A stretch of 64,000 bases of DNA from the NCBI GenBank assembly GCA_016235445.1, contig JACRLB010000007.1:62001-126000 (forward strand), in the 5' to 3' direction. How positions within the stretch are numbered: the stretch's first letter is position 1; the number at the start of each line of letters is the position of its first letter. The notes beneath the pieces were generated by a model that saw nothing but the letters and a program-made list of their open reading frames with translations, was not told the origin of the DNA and made no database searches. The position numbers and the translations under genes were made by a program. This DNA is from Chloroflexota bacterium (lineage in GTDB: Bacteria; Chloroflexota; Anaerolineae; Anaerolineales; Villigracilaceae). Shown here piece by piece: positions 49,735 to 58,439 of this stretch.

Positions 49735-52482
49735 CTACACTTGAAGCCTTCTAGTTAACTCAACTACTTCTTCCACTTCCTTATCTGTGAACCATCGCTC
49801 CACCGCATCCGCGCCAAACATATCCAGCGGCGGCTCGTATAAGTCAGCGGTTTCGAGATGGCGCTTCTGCAAGAACACGCTCTGCACCGTACGCAAAAAA
49901 CGAATTTGGTCGGCGTTGTAGTTGTGCCTAATAACGTAATCTTCAAACTGCCGCGCCACCACATCCTTGTAATCGGGCAGGTATTGCATGTCCAGCACCT
50001 GGCGCACCAAACCGAGAAAACTATCGGCGGTGTGGGCAAAAACTTTCTTCAAGTTTTCAGGCGTCACTTCCAGATCGCCTTCGCCGAGTTCTTTGGTCAA
50101 CGTGCGCTCCAGTTCGAGCAATTGCCAGTCGTCAATTTTTTGTCCCTGCTGAATGGCTTTGATCGTTGGGTGGTTAGCAACCAGCTCCAAAATGCGTGCT
50201 TCTACCAAACGGCGATATTCCGCCACGTACATTTTCTCTCCGCTCTTGGTGAGCAAAATGTAGCCGCTGATGGCGATGGAATCCAGTAAATCGAGTTCAA
50301 GGAAAGAGTCATAACGCATTTTGTTTTTCATACATGGTGAAAGAACATCTCGGAGCAAATTCAATTCATTGTTCGAGAATTCAACCAGTTTTTCAGGGAC
50401 ACACATGCTCTTTGCTTTGATTTCACCATCAGACAAAATCGTGTCTCGCAAACTCTGCGCATCTTCCACAATCGACCCTATGAGACCTGACAGGTCTCCA
50501 AGACCTGTCAGGTCTTTTTCACGTTTCTTCAACTTCAAGCGTTCCACTTTGCTGATGAAGGTCGCGGCGGCGACATCCACACCAGGGACAAGTCTCAAGT
50601 GCGGGGCGACTTTCAATTTCAGGAATTCAATCTTGCTCGGAATCAAATAGTCCCAAAAGGCGTCTGTCCACGCTTCTTCGATCTCTGGCATGTGCTTGCG
50701 AATGGTGAACGAGTCAGTCGGGATTTGTTGAATCTGCTCGCGCAGGTCAGCGATCACCTGTTTGCAATCGGGGTCTTTCTGGTCTTTGAGATAGGTCTCC
50801 AGCAATTTCAAGCGCGTATTGAAGATCGTCACCAACACAGGCGTGGATACATCAACCACTTCCTTCGCCTCCCGACTGAAGTTATTTTCCCAAAAATCAA
50901 TGATGAGAAAATCCTTCTTCTCGAAGTTCGGCAGTAACGCCAGATTGCGGCATGCCGCTTGCACCCGCGTCCCACGCCCGATCATCTGCTGTAACTTGAT
51001 CGGCGATTGCACAGGCTTCATGAACACAAGGTTGACCACCTCGGGAACGTCAATGCCCGTATCGAGCATGTCCACCGAAATGGCAATGCGCGGCTCGTCC
51101 TTCTTCTTGAACGCCTCCACCAGCGTGCCGCGATATTCGGATTTATGCGTGATGACCTTGGTCAGATTTGGGAATTGCGGATACATCTCATCGAAGGCGG
51201 ATTGCAGTCGCAAGGCATGTTGCTGTGTAATGGCAAAGACGATGGTCTTGCCTGGCAATTGTCCCGAAGAGTCTTTCTTGCAAACTTCCCAAATTTCTTC
51301 CCACTGCTTGCGCAGCGTGTCACGGTTACTGACTTCCCTTTCCAGTTCCGTGCCTTCATAGTTGATATCGTCGGGGTCGAGTCCTTTTTCGATCAGGGCG
51401 TTGCGCTCTTCCTCGGTCAAGTCCACGCCGTGAATGCCTTGCCGCTGGAACTTGGTCCGCGCAGAATATAGGTTGTAATCCACAAGAAATTTATCATCTA
51501 TTGCTTGCTGGTAGGTATATAAATAAGTTGGCTTGCCATCTGTGCAATCAAAGGCAAGGAAGGTATCGCGGTTGATGTAATTGGCGGGCGTAGCGGTCAG
51601 TCCCACCTGACGAGCATCGAAATATTCCAAGACCTCATTGAACTTGTTATAGATCGAACGATGAACTTCATCGAAGACGATCAAGTCAAAGAAGGCGGGC
51701 GAGAATTGCTCGAAGATATTGCTCAGCGTTTGAAGAGTCACCGCGTAGAGGCGGTTGCCAGTTTCGATTTTCCAACTATGCAGGCGCGTGCATGGTTCAT
51801 TGGGAATGAATTTCTCGAAGCCATCATCCTTTGCCTGTTCCACGAGTGCATCGCGGTCAGCCACGAACAAAATCCGCCGCGCCTGATTGGAACGCATGAA
51901 CACATCAATCAATCCCATCGTGGTGCGCGTTTTACCCGTCCCTGTTGCCATGACGATCAAGGCTTTGCGCTTACCACTGGCGAAGGCTTCTCCCACACGT
52001 CGAATGGCTTCGTGCTGGTAGGAACGGTCAACGATCTCGTTGTTGATTTCGATGGAACTGAGCGGCTTGGCATTCTGGCGGATATACAGCAGGTTTTCCA
52101 GATCTGCGAGCGTGAAGAATCCGAACACTTCACGCTTGTGCGCTATCCCCACGTCCACAAAATGGATTTCAAGTCCGTTGGCTAAAAATCCAAACGGACG
52201 AAACGATTGGTGCTTTTCGATTTCGGTGACGTAATGCGTGAGTTGTGCTTCTGCAAGCCGAACATCCACCGCTGTTTTTTTGGCTTCCACTACCGCCAAT
52301 ACTTCCCCATTTGCACGATACAACGTGTAATCCGATATCCCATTCCACGGCTCTTTATCGTACCCATCCACGGGAATTTCGATCTTCACTTTGGAATGGT
52401 CGCGCAAATACCAACCCGCGCTTTCAAGTTGCGGGTCAATCATTTCCTTGCGAGTTTGGTCTTCGGATATTTTGCGGGGCAT
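49735..52482 (-). CDS. hsdR: Type I restriction endonuclease/translocase subunit
   Basis: A 915-residue HsdR. The N-terminal PD-(D/E)xK nuclease is seen in ISDYTLYRANGEVLAVVEAKKT (D51, E66, K68). The superfamily 2 motor follows: Walker A MATGTGKTRTT near 180, DEVHRS, LTATPANY, and motif VI QQMIGRGTR. The C-terminal helical domain (EcoEI-type) binds HsdM. At 50481-50511 a perfect palindrome GACCTGACAGGTC/GACCTGTCAGGTC is read in frame as DLTGLGDLSGLIG inside the C-terminal region, a tolerated repeat insertion. It is the first gene of the operon hsdR-NACHT-hsdM-hsdS. Confidence 0.94.
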   Translation of the reverse strand: MPRKISEDQTRKEMIDPQLESAGWYLRDHSKVKIEIPVDGYDKEPWNGISDYTLYRANGEVLAVVEAKKTAVDVRLAEAQLTHYVTEIEKHQSFRPFGFLANGLEIHFVDVGIAHKREVFGFFTLADLENLLYIRQNAKPLSSIEINNEIVDRSYQHEAIRRVGEAFASGKRKALIVMATGTGKTRTTMGLIDVFMRSNQARRILFVADRDALVEQAKDDGFEKFIPNEPCTRLHSWKIETGNRLYAVTLQTLSNIFEQFSPAFFDLIVFDEVHRSIYNKFNEVLEYFDARQVGLTATPANYINRDTFLAFDCTDGKPTYLYTYQQAIDDKFLVDYNLYSARTKFQRQGIHGVDLTEEERNALIEKGLDPDDINYEGTELEREVSNRDTLRKQWEEIWEVCKKDSSGQLPGKTIVFAITQQHALRLQSAFDEMYPQFPNLTKVITHKSEYRGTLVEAFKKKDEPRIAISVDMLDTGIDVPEVVNLVFMKPVQSPIKLQQMIGRGTRVQAACRNLALLPNFEKKDFLIIDFWENNFSREAKEVVDVSTPVLVTIFNTRLKLLETYLKDQKDPDCKQVIADLREQIQQIPTDSFTIRKHMPEIEEAWTDAFWDYLIPSKIEFLKLKVAPHLRLVPGVDVAAATFISKVERLKLKKREKDLTGLGDLSGLIGSIVEDAQSLRDTILSDGEIKAKSMCVPEKLVEFSNNELNLLRDVLSPCMKNKMRYDSFLELDLLDSIAISGYILLTKSGEKMYVAEYRRLVEARILELVANHPTIKAIQQGQKIDDWQLLELERTLTKELGEGDLEVTPENLKKVFAHTADSFLGLVRQVLDMQYLPDYKDVVARQFEDYVIRHNYNADQIRFLRTVQSVFLQKRHLETADLYEPPLDMFGADAVERWFTDKEVEEVVELTRRLQV

Positions 52483-52520
52483 CTGTCCCCTTGCGATTGA
52501 TGAATGAGGGATATGCGTCT

Positions 52521-52549
52521 AGGATACAGGAAAAAGCATATCCATGCAA
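52521..52549 (-). promoter_or_regulatory. Candidate promoter of the hsdR-NACHT-hsdM-hsdS operon
   Basis: On the minus strand TTGCAT (52544-52549) and TATCCT (52521-52526) are 17 bp apart, giving a start about 30 bases before the hsdR ATG. The rest of the 385-bp gap to 52867 contains a G-rich palindromic repeat (about 52636-52695) and no gene. Confidence 0.42.
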
Positions 52550-52867
52550 GAGCCTGCAAGAACAAAGTGTGTACGCAAAGGTTGTCAGCATTCCCCTTTT
52601 CCCTCACCCCAAGTATGAAGACTTTTCGCCGTGTCGACTCCCCCCTCTCCCTGAGGGACGTGTGCCCGTAAGGGTAGAGGGCAGGGCGAGGGGTGTTCAC
52701 AGCCCAGCGAACAATCTACCTCCCTTGACAGCCTTTGCATGCGCACAGAACAAAGAACGGGCAAAGAGAACGGGTCACTGCCTTATCCTCCCCTTTACAA
52801 ATCCCTCACAGCTTTGCACGCTTCGACCTGATTCGCACTATGATGAAGAAAATGAAAGAGAGGAGAA

Positions 52868-54196
52868 ATGCGAAAAATATTTGCCTCTATTTTCAACTTC
52901 ATTGCCAAAACCATCGCGGCGCTTTTCGCGGGGCTGGCTGTTCTCGCGGGCATCCTTGTATTCCTGCTGTTGGGGGTCAAACATGTCTTGTTGAATTCCG
53001 AAACGTACAAGCGCGCACTGGTTGAGAACGGGGTCTACGAGCAGTTGCCTGCCCTCGTCGCGGAACAATTCTCGCTGGTCGAGGAATTCATTGCCGACCC
53101 GTGCAAGGCCAATCCGCTTGGCTGTTCCATTGACGGCGCCTCGCCTGAACTGCAAACCTGCCTGATGGATGTTTTGGGCGAAGATGCCTACGTGGAGATC
53201 GGAAGCGGTCAGCGCAACCCAACCGAAAGCGAAGTAAAAGAGGCGCAGTCCTGCCTCGATCAATTCAGCCGCGCCTCCCATCCCCAATCTGAAAGTGGGC
53301 CGCCCGACGAAAGGCCATCACCCAGCCCGCAGAGTGACTCTGACCCCCAGCCATCCTATCTCAAGAATCTCTCATCAGAAAATTGGCAGGCGCTTATCCT
53401 GCACCTGCTCCCGCCGCAGGATTTGCAGGAGATGACCGAAGCCACACTCGATCAACTCTCCGCGTACCTGAACGGCGAAACCGACACAGTAACCATGCCT
53501 CTCGCAAAATTGAAGGCGCGCCTCACAGGCCAGGCAGGTGAAGATTTTATTCAGATGATGGTCAACGCCCAGCCGCCTTGCACCGAAGAACAAAAGGAGC
53601 AAATCAATTCCACTGACTTCGGCATGGAAGGACAGCCGCCTGTCGTTTGCGCCGCAACAGGTGAGACGCTCGAAAAGGTATCGCAGGAATTACAAAGTCA
53701 ATTGAACGAAGCGCTCGCTGAACTTCCCAAAGAGGCAACTCTTGTAAAGCCGCCTTCCGCCTCCAACCCAGCCAGCGGCGGCGGGCCGCTTGGCAAAGAC
53801 CCACAAGCGGCGCTGCAAAAGATCAACATTGCATTAAATCTCAGCCCGCTCCTGCCGCTGGCTTTTCTTCTTCTTGTGGCTCTGTTCGGCGTGCGTTCAT
53901 TCAAAGGATGGCTGAACTGGTGGGGAGTTCCCATCTTCATCACAGGTTTCATCCTGTTGAGCATCGGCATCGCCGCGATCCCCGCCTTTGAATGGGCGTG
54001 GGTTGAATTCGTCATCCCTGAATTTCCCGCCATGTTCTCCGAGTCGAATCTCATCCCGCTTGGGCATGATCTCGCGTATTCCGTGGCCCGCAGTTTCGCG
54101 GCATGGGTTTCGCTTGGGGCGGCATGTATCAGCGTGGCCGCTCTTTCGGCGCTGATCAGTTGTCGGTTTATAAAGATGCACCCAACTCTCCCATGA
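52868..54196 (+). CDS. Hypothetical membrane protein with large extracellular domain
   Basis: A 442-residue protein of no recognised family. One membrane helix at about residues 12-40 is followed by a ~270-residue region that is probably extracytoplasmic. It has three Cys-containing stretches (DPCKANPLGCSIDG, QTCLMDVLG, QPPCTEEQKEQ) and a Pro/Ser-rich linker near 140-165. Three or four hydrophobic segments follow from about 325 to 435. Cysteine pairs suggest disulfides outside the cell. An AGGAGAA ribosome site lies 5 bp before the ATG. It is divergent from hsdR. Confidence 0.78.
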   Translation: MRKIFASIFNFIAKTIAALFAGLAVLAGILVFLLLGVKHVLLNSETYKRALVENGVYEQLPALVAEQFSLVEEFIADPCKANPLGCSIDGASPELQTCLMDVLGEDAYVEIGSGQRNPTESEVKEAQSCLDQFSRASHPQSESGPPDERPSPSPQSDSDPQPSYLKNLSSENWQALILHLLPPQDLQEMTEATLDQLSAYLNGETDTVTMPLAKLKARLTGQAGEDFIQMMVNAQPPCTEEQKEQINSTDFGMEGQPPVVCAATGETLEKVSQELQSQLNEALAELPKEATLVKPPSASNPASGGGPLGKDPQAALQKINIALNLSPLLPLAFLLLVALFGVRSFKGWLNWWGVPIFITGFILLSIGIAAIPAFEWAWVEFVIPEFPAMFSESNLIPLGHDLAYSVARSFAAWVSLGAACISVAALSALISCRFIKMHPTLP

Positions 54197-54252
54197 AAGA
54201 TGCGGCGCAGGAAACTCCGTCAAATTAGACTACCTCAACAACACATCCCTCA

Positions 54253-54533
54253 GAGAGCGTTTCTTAAGCAGGACTTACGCAAAACCTTGAAAGAGTCCAC
54301 TAATCTCCACGAATTTACACTAATCCTTTTAAAAATTTGCGTGGATTAGCGTAGATTAGCGGACAAAAAAGCATTCTGCGTAAGTCCTATTAAGTCTATA
54401 TCGCCTTATTTTTATACACGGATGCCACGGACGCTTCGCGTACAGAAAAGAGCGGATTTTTAATGGATTCTTCCGTGAATTTCAGTTCAATCCGTGCTGT
54501 CCGTGTCCAAAAAAAGAGTTAAGAAACAGTCCC
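54253..54533. mobile_element. MITE-like element, GTTTCTTAA family, copy 3, interrupted
   Basis: Inverted ends GAGAGCGTTTCTTAA and TTAAGAAACAGTCCC, flanked by the 3-bp repeat TCA (54250-54252 and 54534-54536). It is longer than the other copies because a second element has inserted into it (54269-54389). Its right end lies inside the coding sequence of the FAD oxidase and supplies that protein's last codons and stop. Confidence 0.78.
54269..54389. mobile_element. 121-bp nested element with 5-bp target duplication
   Basis: Ends CAGGACTTACGCA and TGCGTAAGTCCTA are inverted repeats. It is flanked by the 5-bp direct repeat TTAAG (54264-54268 and 54390-54394), which is a single TTAA site in copies 1 and 2 of the host element. 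The interior is itself a weak palindrome (GTGGATTAGCG/ACTAATC). This is an insertion into an insertion. Confidence 0.72.
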
Positions 54534-57500
54534 TCACCAACACCAGCGGATGCTTCGCCTCCACCCCCGCGCCATGCTGAATCTGCAACCTGCACGCCGC
54601 GCCAGTAGATATCACCTTCTGCATTCTGAATTCTGCATTCCGCATTTCGCGAAGCGCCCCCAACTCGCCCACCTGCATCGAAAACTCGTAATGCTCGGCC
54701 TCATAACCAAACGTGCCCGCCACGCCGCAACAGCCCGCATCGGTCACATTCGCATCGAAGCCAAACATCTTCAACATCGCCACCGTCGCAGATGTGCCAG
54801 AGGGCAACCCATCGTCCGCCAGCCCCTCGGCGCGCTGGTGACAATGCGGATGAAAGATAATCTTCTGGAGTGCGGGAGCAAGCTCCCGCAGTTTTTCGGA
54901 CAGCAAGCTCTCCGACTCCAGATTACGAACAACAAACTCATCCACCAGCCAGACTTTTTTTGTGATGGATTGAATCTCTGCGCGGCGTTCGGGCAACAAT
55001 GCGACATACTCATGCTTGAGGCAATACACTTCGGGCGGTTCGCATCCCACCACGCCGACAATTGATTCAGGGTCGAGAGCTTGAATCTCCGCTAAAACAT
55101 TTTCCGCATGTCTGCGCGCCGCGTCGATGAATCCCTTGGAAAGTAACGAAGCCCCCGCGCCGATGATCGGCAACACCTTCACTTCATAGCCCAGCGCATT
55201 CAGCACATCGAAAGCCGCCTCTTCCACCTCTGGCTCGATGTAGCGCGAGAACACATCCGATAAAAAGATAACCCTCCCATTTTTCGCGCCGAGCGGAGCG
55301 GAGCGCAGTCGAGGCGCAGTTTTTCTCCAAGCAAACAAGGGAAATCGTCTCTGCTCTGCAATCCCCAGCGCGCGCGAAATCAACCTGCGCATCCAGCCCA
55401 CCTTCATTAAAGCATTTGCCAGCGGCGCAATGGGCGAAAGCCATTTTGCCGCCACGTGGAAATATCCAAACAAATAATCGCGCAATCGCCTGCGATGGGT
55501 TTTGTAATACTCGTTCATGAATTCATATTTCAACTTCGGCATATCCACACCGCTGGGGCATTCCGAAGTACAGCCCTTGCAGGCCAGGCAGAGATCGAGG
55601 GCAGAGTAAACAGAATTTACGATTTCAGATTTACGATTTTCGATTGGCCCCGTTGAAGCGATCATCGCACGCAACAGGTTTGCCCTGCCTCTGGTGCTGA
55701 ACGCCTCATCCCTCGTCGCCTGGAAAGACGGGCACATCACGCCGCTTGTTTTGCGGCACACCCCCTGACCGTTGCAATGCTCGATTGCGCCAGCCAGCCC
55801 GCGCTCGTGCTCGAAATGCAAAGCGGACTTCCAGACATTCACCCGATGATTTTCTCCATACCGCAAATGCGTATCCATCGGCGGCGCGTCCAGCATCTTC
55901 TTGGGGTTCAACAGGCTATGCGGGTCTGCGGCATGTTTCAGCATTCGCATGGCTTCGGTCACTTCCGCGCCGTATGTTTTTTCGATCCACTCGCCCGCCA
56001 CAATTCCATCGCCGTGCTCACTGCTCATCGAACCGCCCAGTTTCACCACCAAAGCGAATACCTGTTCGCCAATGCTTCGCATGGCGCGCACACCTTCCCC
56101 TTTTTGCAAATCCAAAATCGGGCGGATGTGCAAACATCCAGCCGAAGCGTGGGCGTAAATTCCGCCAACCGTTTTATGCTCTGTCAAAATCTTTTCGATC
56201 TCGCGTACAAACTCGCCCAGCCGTTCCACAGGCACGGCGCAATCTTCGATGAAGGCCGCGGGTCTCGCCGCCTGCGGACGCGAATCCAAAATCCCCAGCC
56301 CCATCTTGCGGATGTTCCACACGCGGCTCTGCTCTTCATTGGACTCTGCGATTGCTATTAATTCACTGGATATTCGCCCTGAGCGGAGCGGCCCTTCAGG
56401 GAAGCGAAGCCGAAGGGCCGCCTCTTTCAAAGCCGACGGTTGATCCCCGCTAAATTCAATCACCAACACTGCGGCAGGCGCGCTGAGCAGAGACGAAGCG
56501 CCGCCCGTCACCCACCCCATTTGCCGCGCATACGCAGGGACGCTCCGCGCCAATTGCAGAATCATGCGCGGGATCAACTCAATTGCGCTTGGATGAAATT
56601 CCAGCAAGCGCGGCACATCGTCACAGGCTTCAGCAATGCTTTCATAAGCCAGCACGCCCAAAATCGTATGCTTCGGCTTGCGGACGAGATTCACTTTGGC
56701 GCGCCGCATCACTGCAAGTGTGCCTTCGGAGCCAGCAAGTAAAGGATGAAGGCTGAAGGATGAAGGCTGAATGGGAGGATAGTTATCAGTAACCAGTGAA
56801 GAGTGATCCGTTTTCCACTGCGGCGGCGTGGATGGACTCCACGGCAAAAGGTAATTCAAACGATACCCCGCCGAGTTGCGCCACGTCTTTGGGTAGCTTT
56901 GTTTTATAGCATCCGCATATTTCTCGCGAATTTCAAGGGCGGCAAAGAGGAAAGAGGAAAGAAGCGAATCGTCTTTCCTCTTTCCTCTTTCCTCATCTAC
57001 ATTCATTTCTCTCCAAACAGCAAGGCCGCCATCCGCCATAATGACATCGGCAGAAATCAAATGATCCGCAGACATGCCATACAAAATAGAGTGCGCTCCC
57101 GTGGCGTTATTGCCGATCACCCCGCCCATCGTGGCGCGCTCTGCGGATGCGGGGTCGGGGCCGAACATCAGTCCATGCTTTGCGGCGGCACGATTCAGGG
57201 ACGCAAGAATCACCCCAGGCTCCACAATTGCCGAGTGAGTTTCTGGATTAATTTCGACAATGGAATCAAGATAACGCGAACAATCCAAAATCAACGCTTC
57301 GCCGATGGCTTGTCCGCCAAGCGAGGAACCCGATCCGCGCGGCAGGATAGGGATTCGATATTTCGCGGCCAGTTCCACCGCCGCTTGCAGATCATCCTGC
57401 GTTTTGGGAATCGCCACCCCCAGTGGTTCGATCTGATACATGGATGCATCAGTGGAGTATAAAATCTTCGAGGCAGAATCAAGCCGCAGGTCGCCTGTGA

Positions 57501-57537
57501 AGCGTTTTTTTAGTTCGCTCAAAAAATCGGGATTCAT
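54487..57537 (-). CDS. FAD-linked oxidase fused to Fe-S oxidoreductase (GlcD/GlcF-like)
   Basis: A 1016-residue D-2-hydroxyacid dehydrogenase-type flavoprotein. The FAD-binding (VAO/PCMH) domain has ILPRGSGSSLGGQAIG (about 50-65) and TMGGVIGNNATGAHS (about 130). A GlcD-like cap ends near SEHGDGIVAGEW. The C-terminal part carries one 4Fe-4S motif, CLACKGCTSECPSG (about 655), and CCG heterodisulfide-like segments (HPHCHQRAEG, VTDAGCCGVAGTFG). It would oxidise D-lactate or glycolate and pass electrons to the membrane. At least seven short repeats lie in frame (listed in the findings), and the last ~16 residues come from the MITE at 54253-54533. Confidence 0.9.
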   Translation of the reverse strand: MNPDFLSELKKRFTGDLRLDSASKILYSTDASMYQIEPLGVAIPKTQDDLQAAVELAAKYRIPILPRGSGSSLGGQAIGEALILDCSRYLDSIVEINPETHSAIVEPGVILASLNRAAAKHGLMFGPDPASAERATMGGVIGNNATGAHSILYGMSADHLISADVIMADGGLAVWREMNVDEERGKRKDDSLLSSFLFAALEIREKYADAIKQSYPKTWRNSAGYRLNYLLPWSPSTPPQWKTDHSSLVTDNYPPIQPSSFSLHPLLAGSEGTLAVMRRAKVNLVRKPKHTILGVLAYESIAEACDDVPRLLEFHPSAIELIPRMILQLARSVPAYARQMGWVTGGASSLLSAPAAVLVIEFSGDQPSALKEAALRLRFPEGPLRSGRISSELIAIAESNEEQSRVWNIRKMGLGILDSRPQAARPAAFIEDCAVPVERLGEFVREIEKILTEHKTVGGIYAHASAGCLHIRPILDLQKGEGVRAMRSIGEQVFALVVKLGGSMSSEHGDGIVAGEWIEKTYGAEVTEAMRMLKHAADPHSLLNPKKMLDAPPMDTHLRYGENHRVNVWKSALHFEHERGLAGAIEHCNGQGVCRKTSGVMCPSFQATRDEAFSTRGRANLLRAMIASTGPIENRKSEIVNSVYSALDLCLACKGCTSECPSGVDMPKLKYEFMNEYYKTHRRRLRDYLFGYFHVAAKWLSPIAPLANALMKVGWMRRLISRALGIAEQRRFPLFAWRKTAPRLRSAPLGAKNGRVIFLSDVFSRYIEPEVEEAAFDVLNALGYEVKVLPIIGAGASLLSKGFIDAARRHAENVLAEIQALDPESIVGVVGCEPPEVYCLKHEYVALLPERRAEIQSITKKVWLVDEFVVRNLESESLLSEKLRELAPALQKIIFHPHCHQRAEGLADDGLPSGTSATVAMLKMFGFDANVTDAGCCGVAGTFGYEAEHYEFSMQVGELGALREMRNAEFRMQKVISTGAACRLQIQHGAGVEAKHPLVLVRDCFLTLFLDTDSTD

Positions 57538-57615
57538 TAATCGATTCCACTCCGTTTAAACACGAAGTTCACAAAGGTTTCCTTCGTGAACTTTGTGTCC
57601 TTCGCGGTAAAAACC

Positions 57616-58362
57616 CTACTTCACGCTGGCCTGGTTTGCAACCGCGGCGGCTTTCTTTGCGGCTTCTTCAGGGTCGCCGAGATAATAATTTTTGATCGGC
57701 TTCAAATCTTTATCGAGTTCATAGACAAGCGGCAGGCCGGTCGGGATGTTCAACTCGGTGATGTCTGCTTCGGAGATGTTATCGAGATATTTCACCAGTG
57801 CGCGGATGGAATTTCCGTGAGCAACGACCAACACGCGTCTGCCCGATTTAATTTCAGGCGCAAGTGTGGAATGCCAGTAAGGCAGAACGCGATCCAGTGT
57901 AATCTTAAGTGACTCGGTGGCTGGCAATTGTTCGGGAGTCAACGAGGCGTAGCGGCGGTCAAATTTGGGGTGGCGCTCATCGGTCAATTCCAAAGCTGGA
58001 GGGGGAACATCATACGAACGCCGCCAAACCTTCACCTGTTCTTCGCCAAATTGCGCAGCGGTTTCGGCTTTGTTCAATCCTTGCAGTGAGCCGTAATGTC
58101 TTTCATTCAACTGCCAGGCGCGGATGACGGTCAGCCAGTTGCGATCCATTTCATCCTGAACGATGCCGAGGGTTTTGATGGCGCGTTTCAACACAGAGGT
58201 GTAGGCGATGTCAAAATCATATCCGCCTGCGCGCAAGAGACTGCCCGCTTCAGCGGCTTCGGCGCGGCCAAGATCGGTCAGGTCAACATCCGTCCAGCCA
58301 GTAAAACGATTTTCGAGATTCCAGGCGCTTTGCCCATGACGGACGAGAACAAGTTTATACAT
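57616..58362 (-). CDS. gpmA: 2,3-bisphosphoglycerate-dependent phosphoglycerate mutase
   Basis: A 248-residue glycolytic enzyme that interconverts 3- and 2-phosphoglycerate. The phospho-acceptor His is in [10 protein letters not shown] (His 9), then [30 protein letters not shown] near 90 and the second His in [17 protein letters not shown] near 185. All active-site residues are present and the length is standard for GpmA. It is divergent from mutS, with a 77-bp gap that contains the promoters of both. Confidence 0.95.
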   Translation of the reverse strand: MYKLVLVRHGQSAWNLENRFTGWTDVDLTDLGRAEAAEAGSLLRAGGYDFDIAYTSVLKRAIKTLGIVQDEMDRNWLTVIRAWQLNERHYGSLQGLNKAETAAQFGEEQVKVWRRSYDVPPPALELTDERHPKFDRRYASLTPEQLPATESLKITLDRVLPYWHSTLAPEIKSGRRVLVVAHGNSIRALVKYLDNISEADITELNIPTGLPLVYELDKDLKPIKNYYLGDPEEAAKKAAAVANQASVK

Positions 58363-58439
58363 AAATAATTCTCCTGAAGGTTATGTCATAATCGCCGAAA
58401 TTATAGCCCAAGTCGTTCCGTCATAGTAAAATCAAGCCC

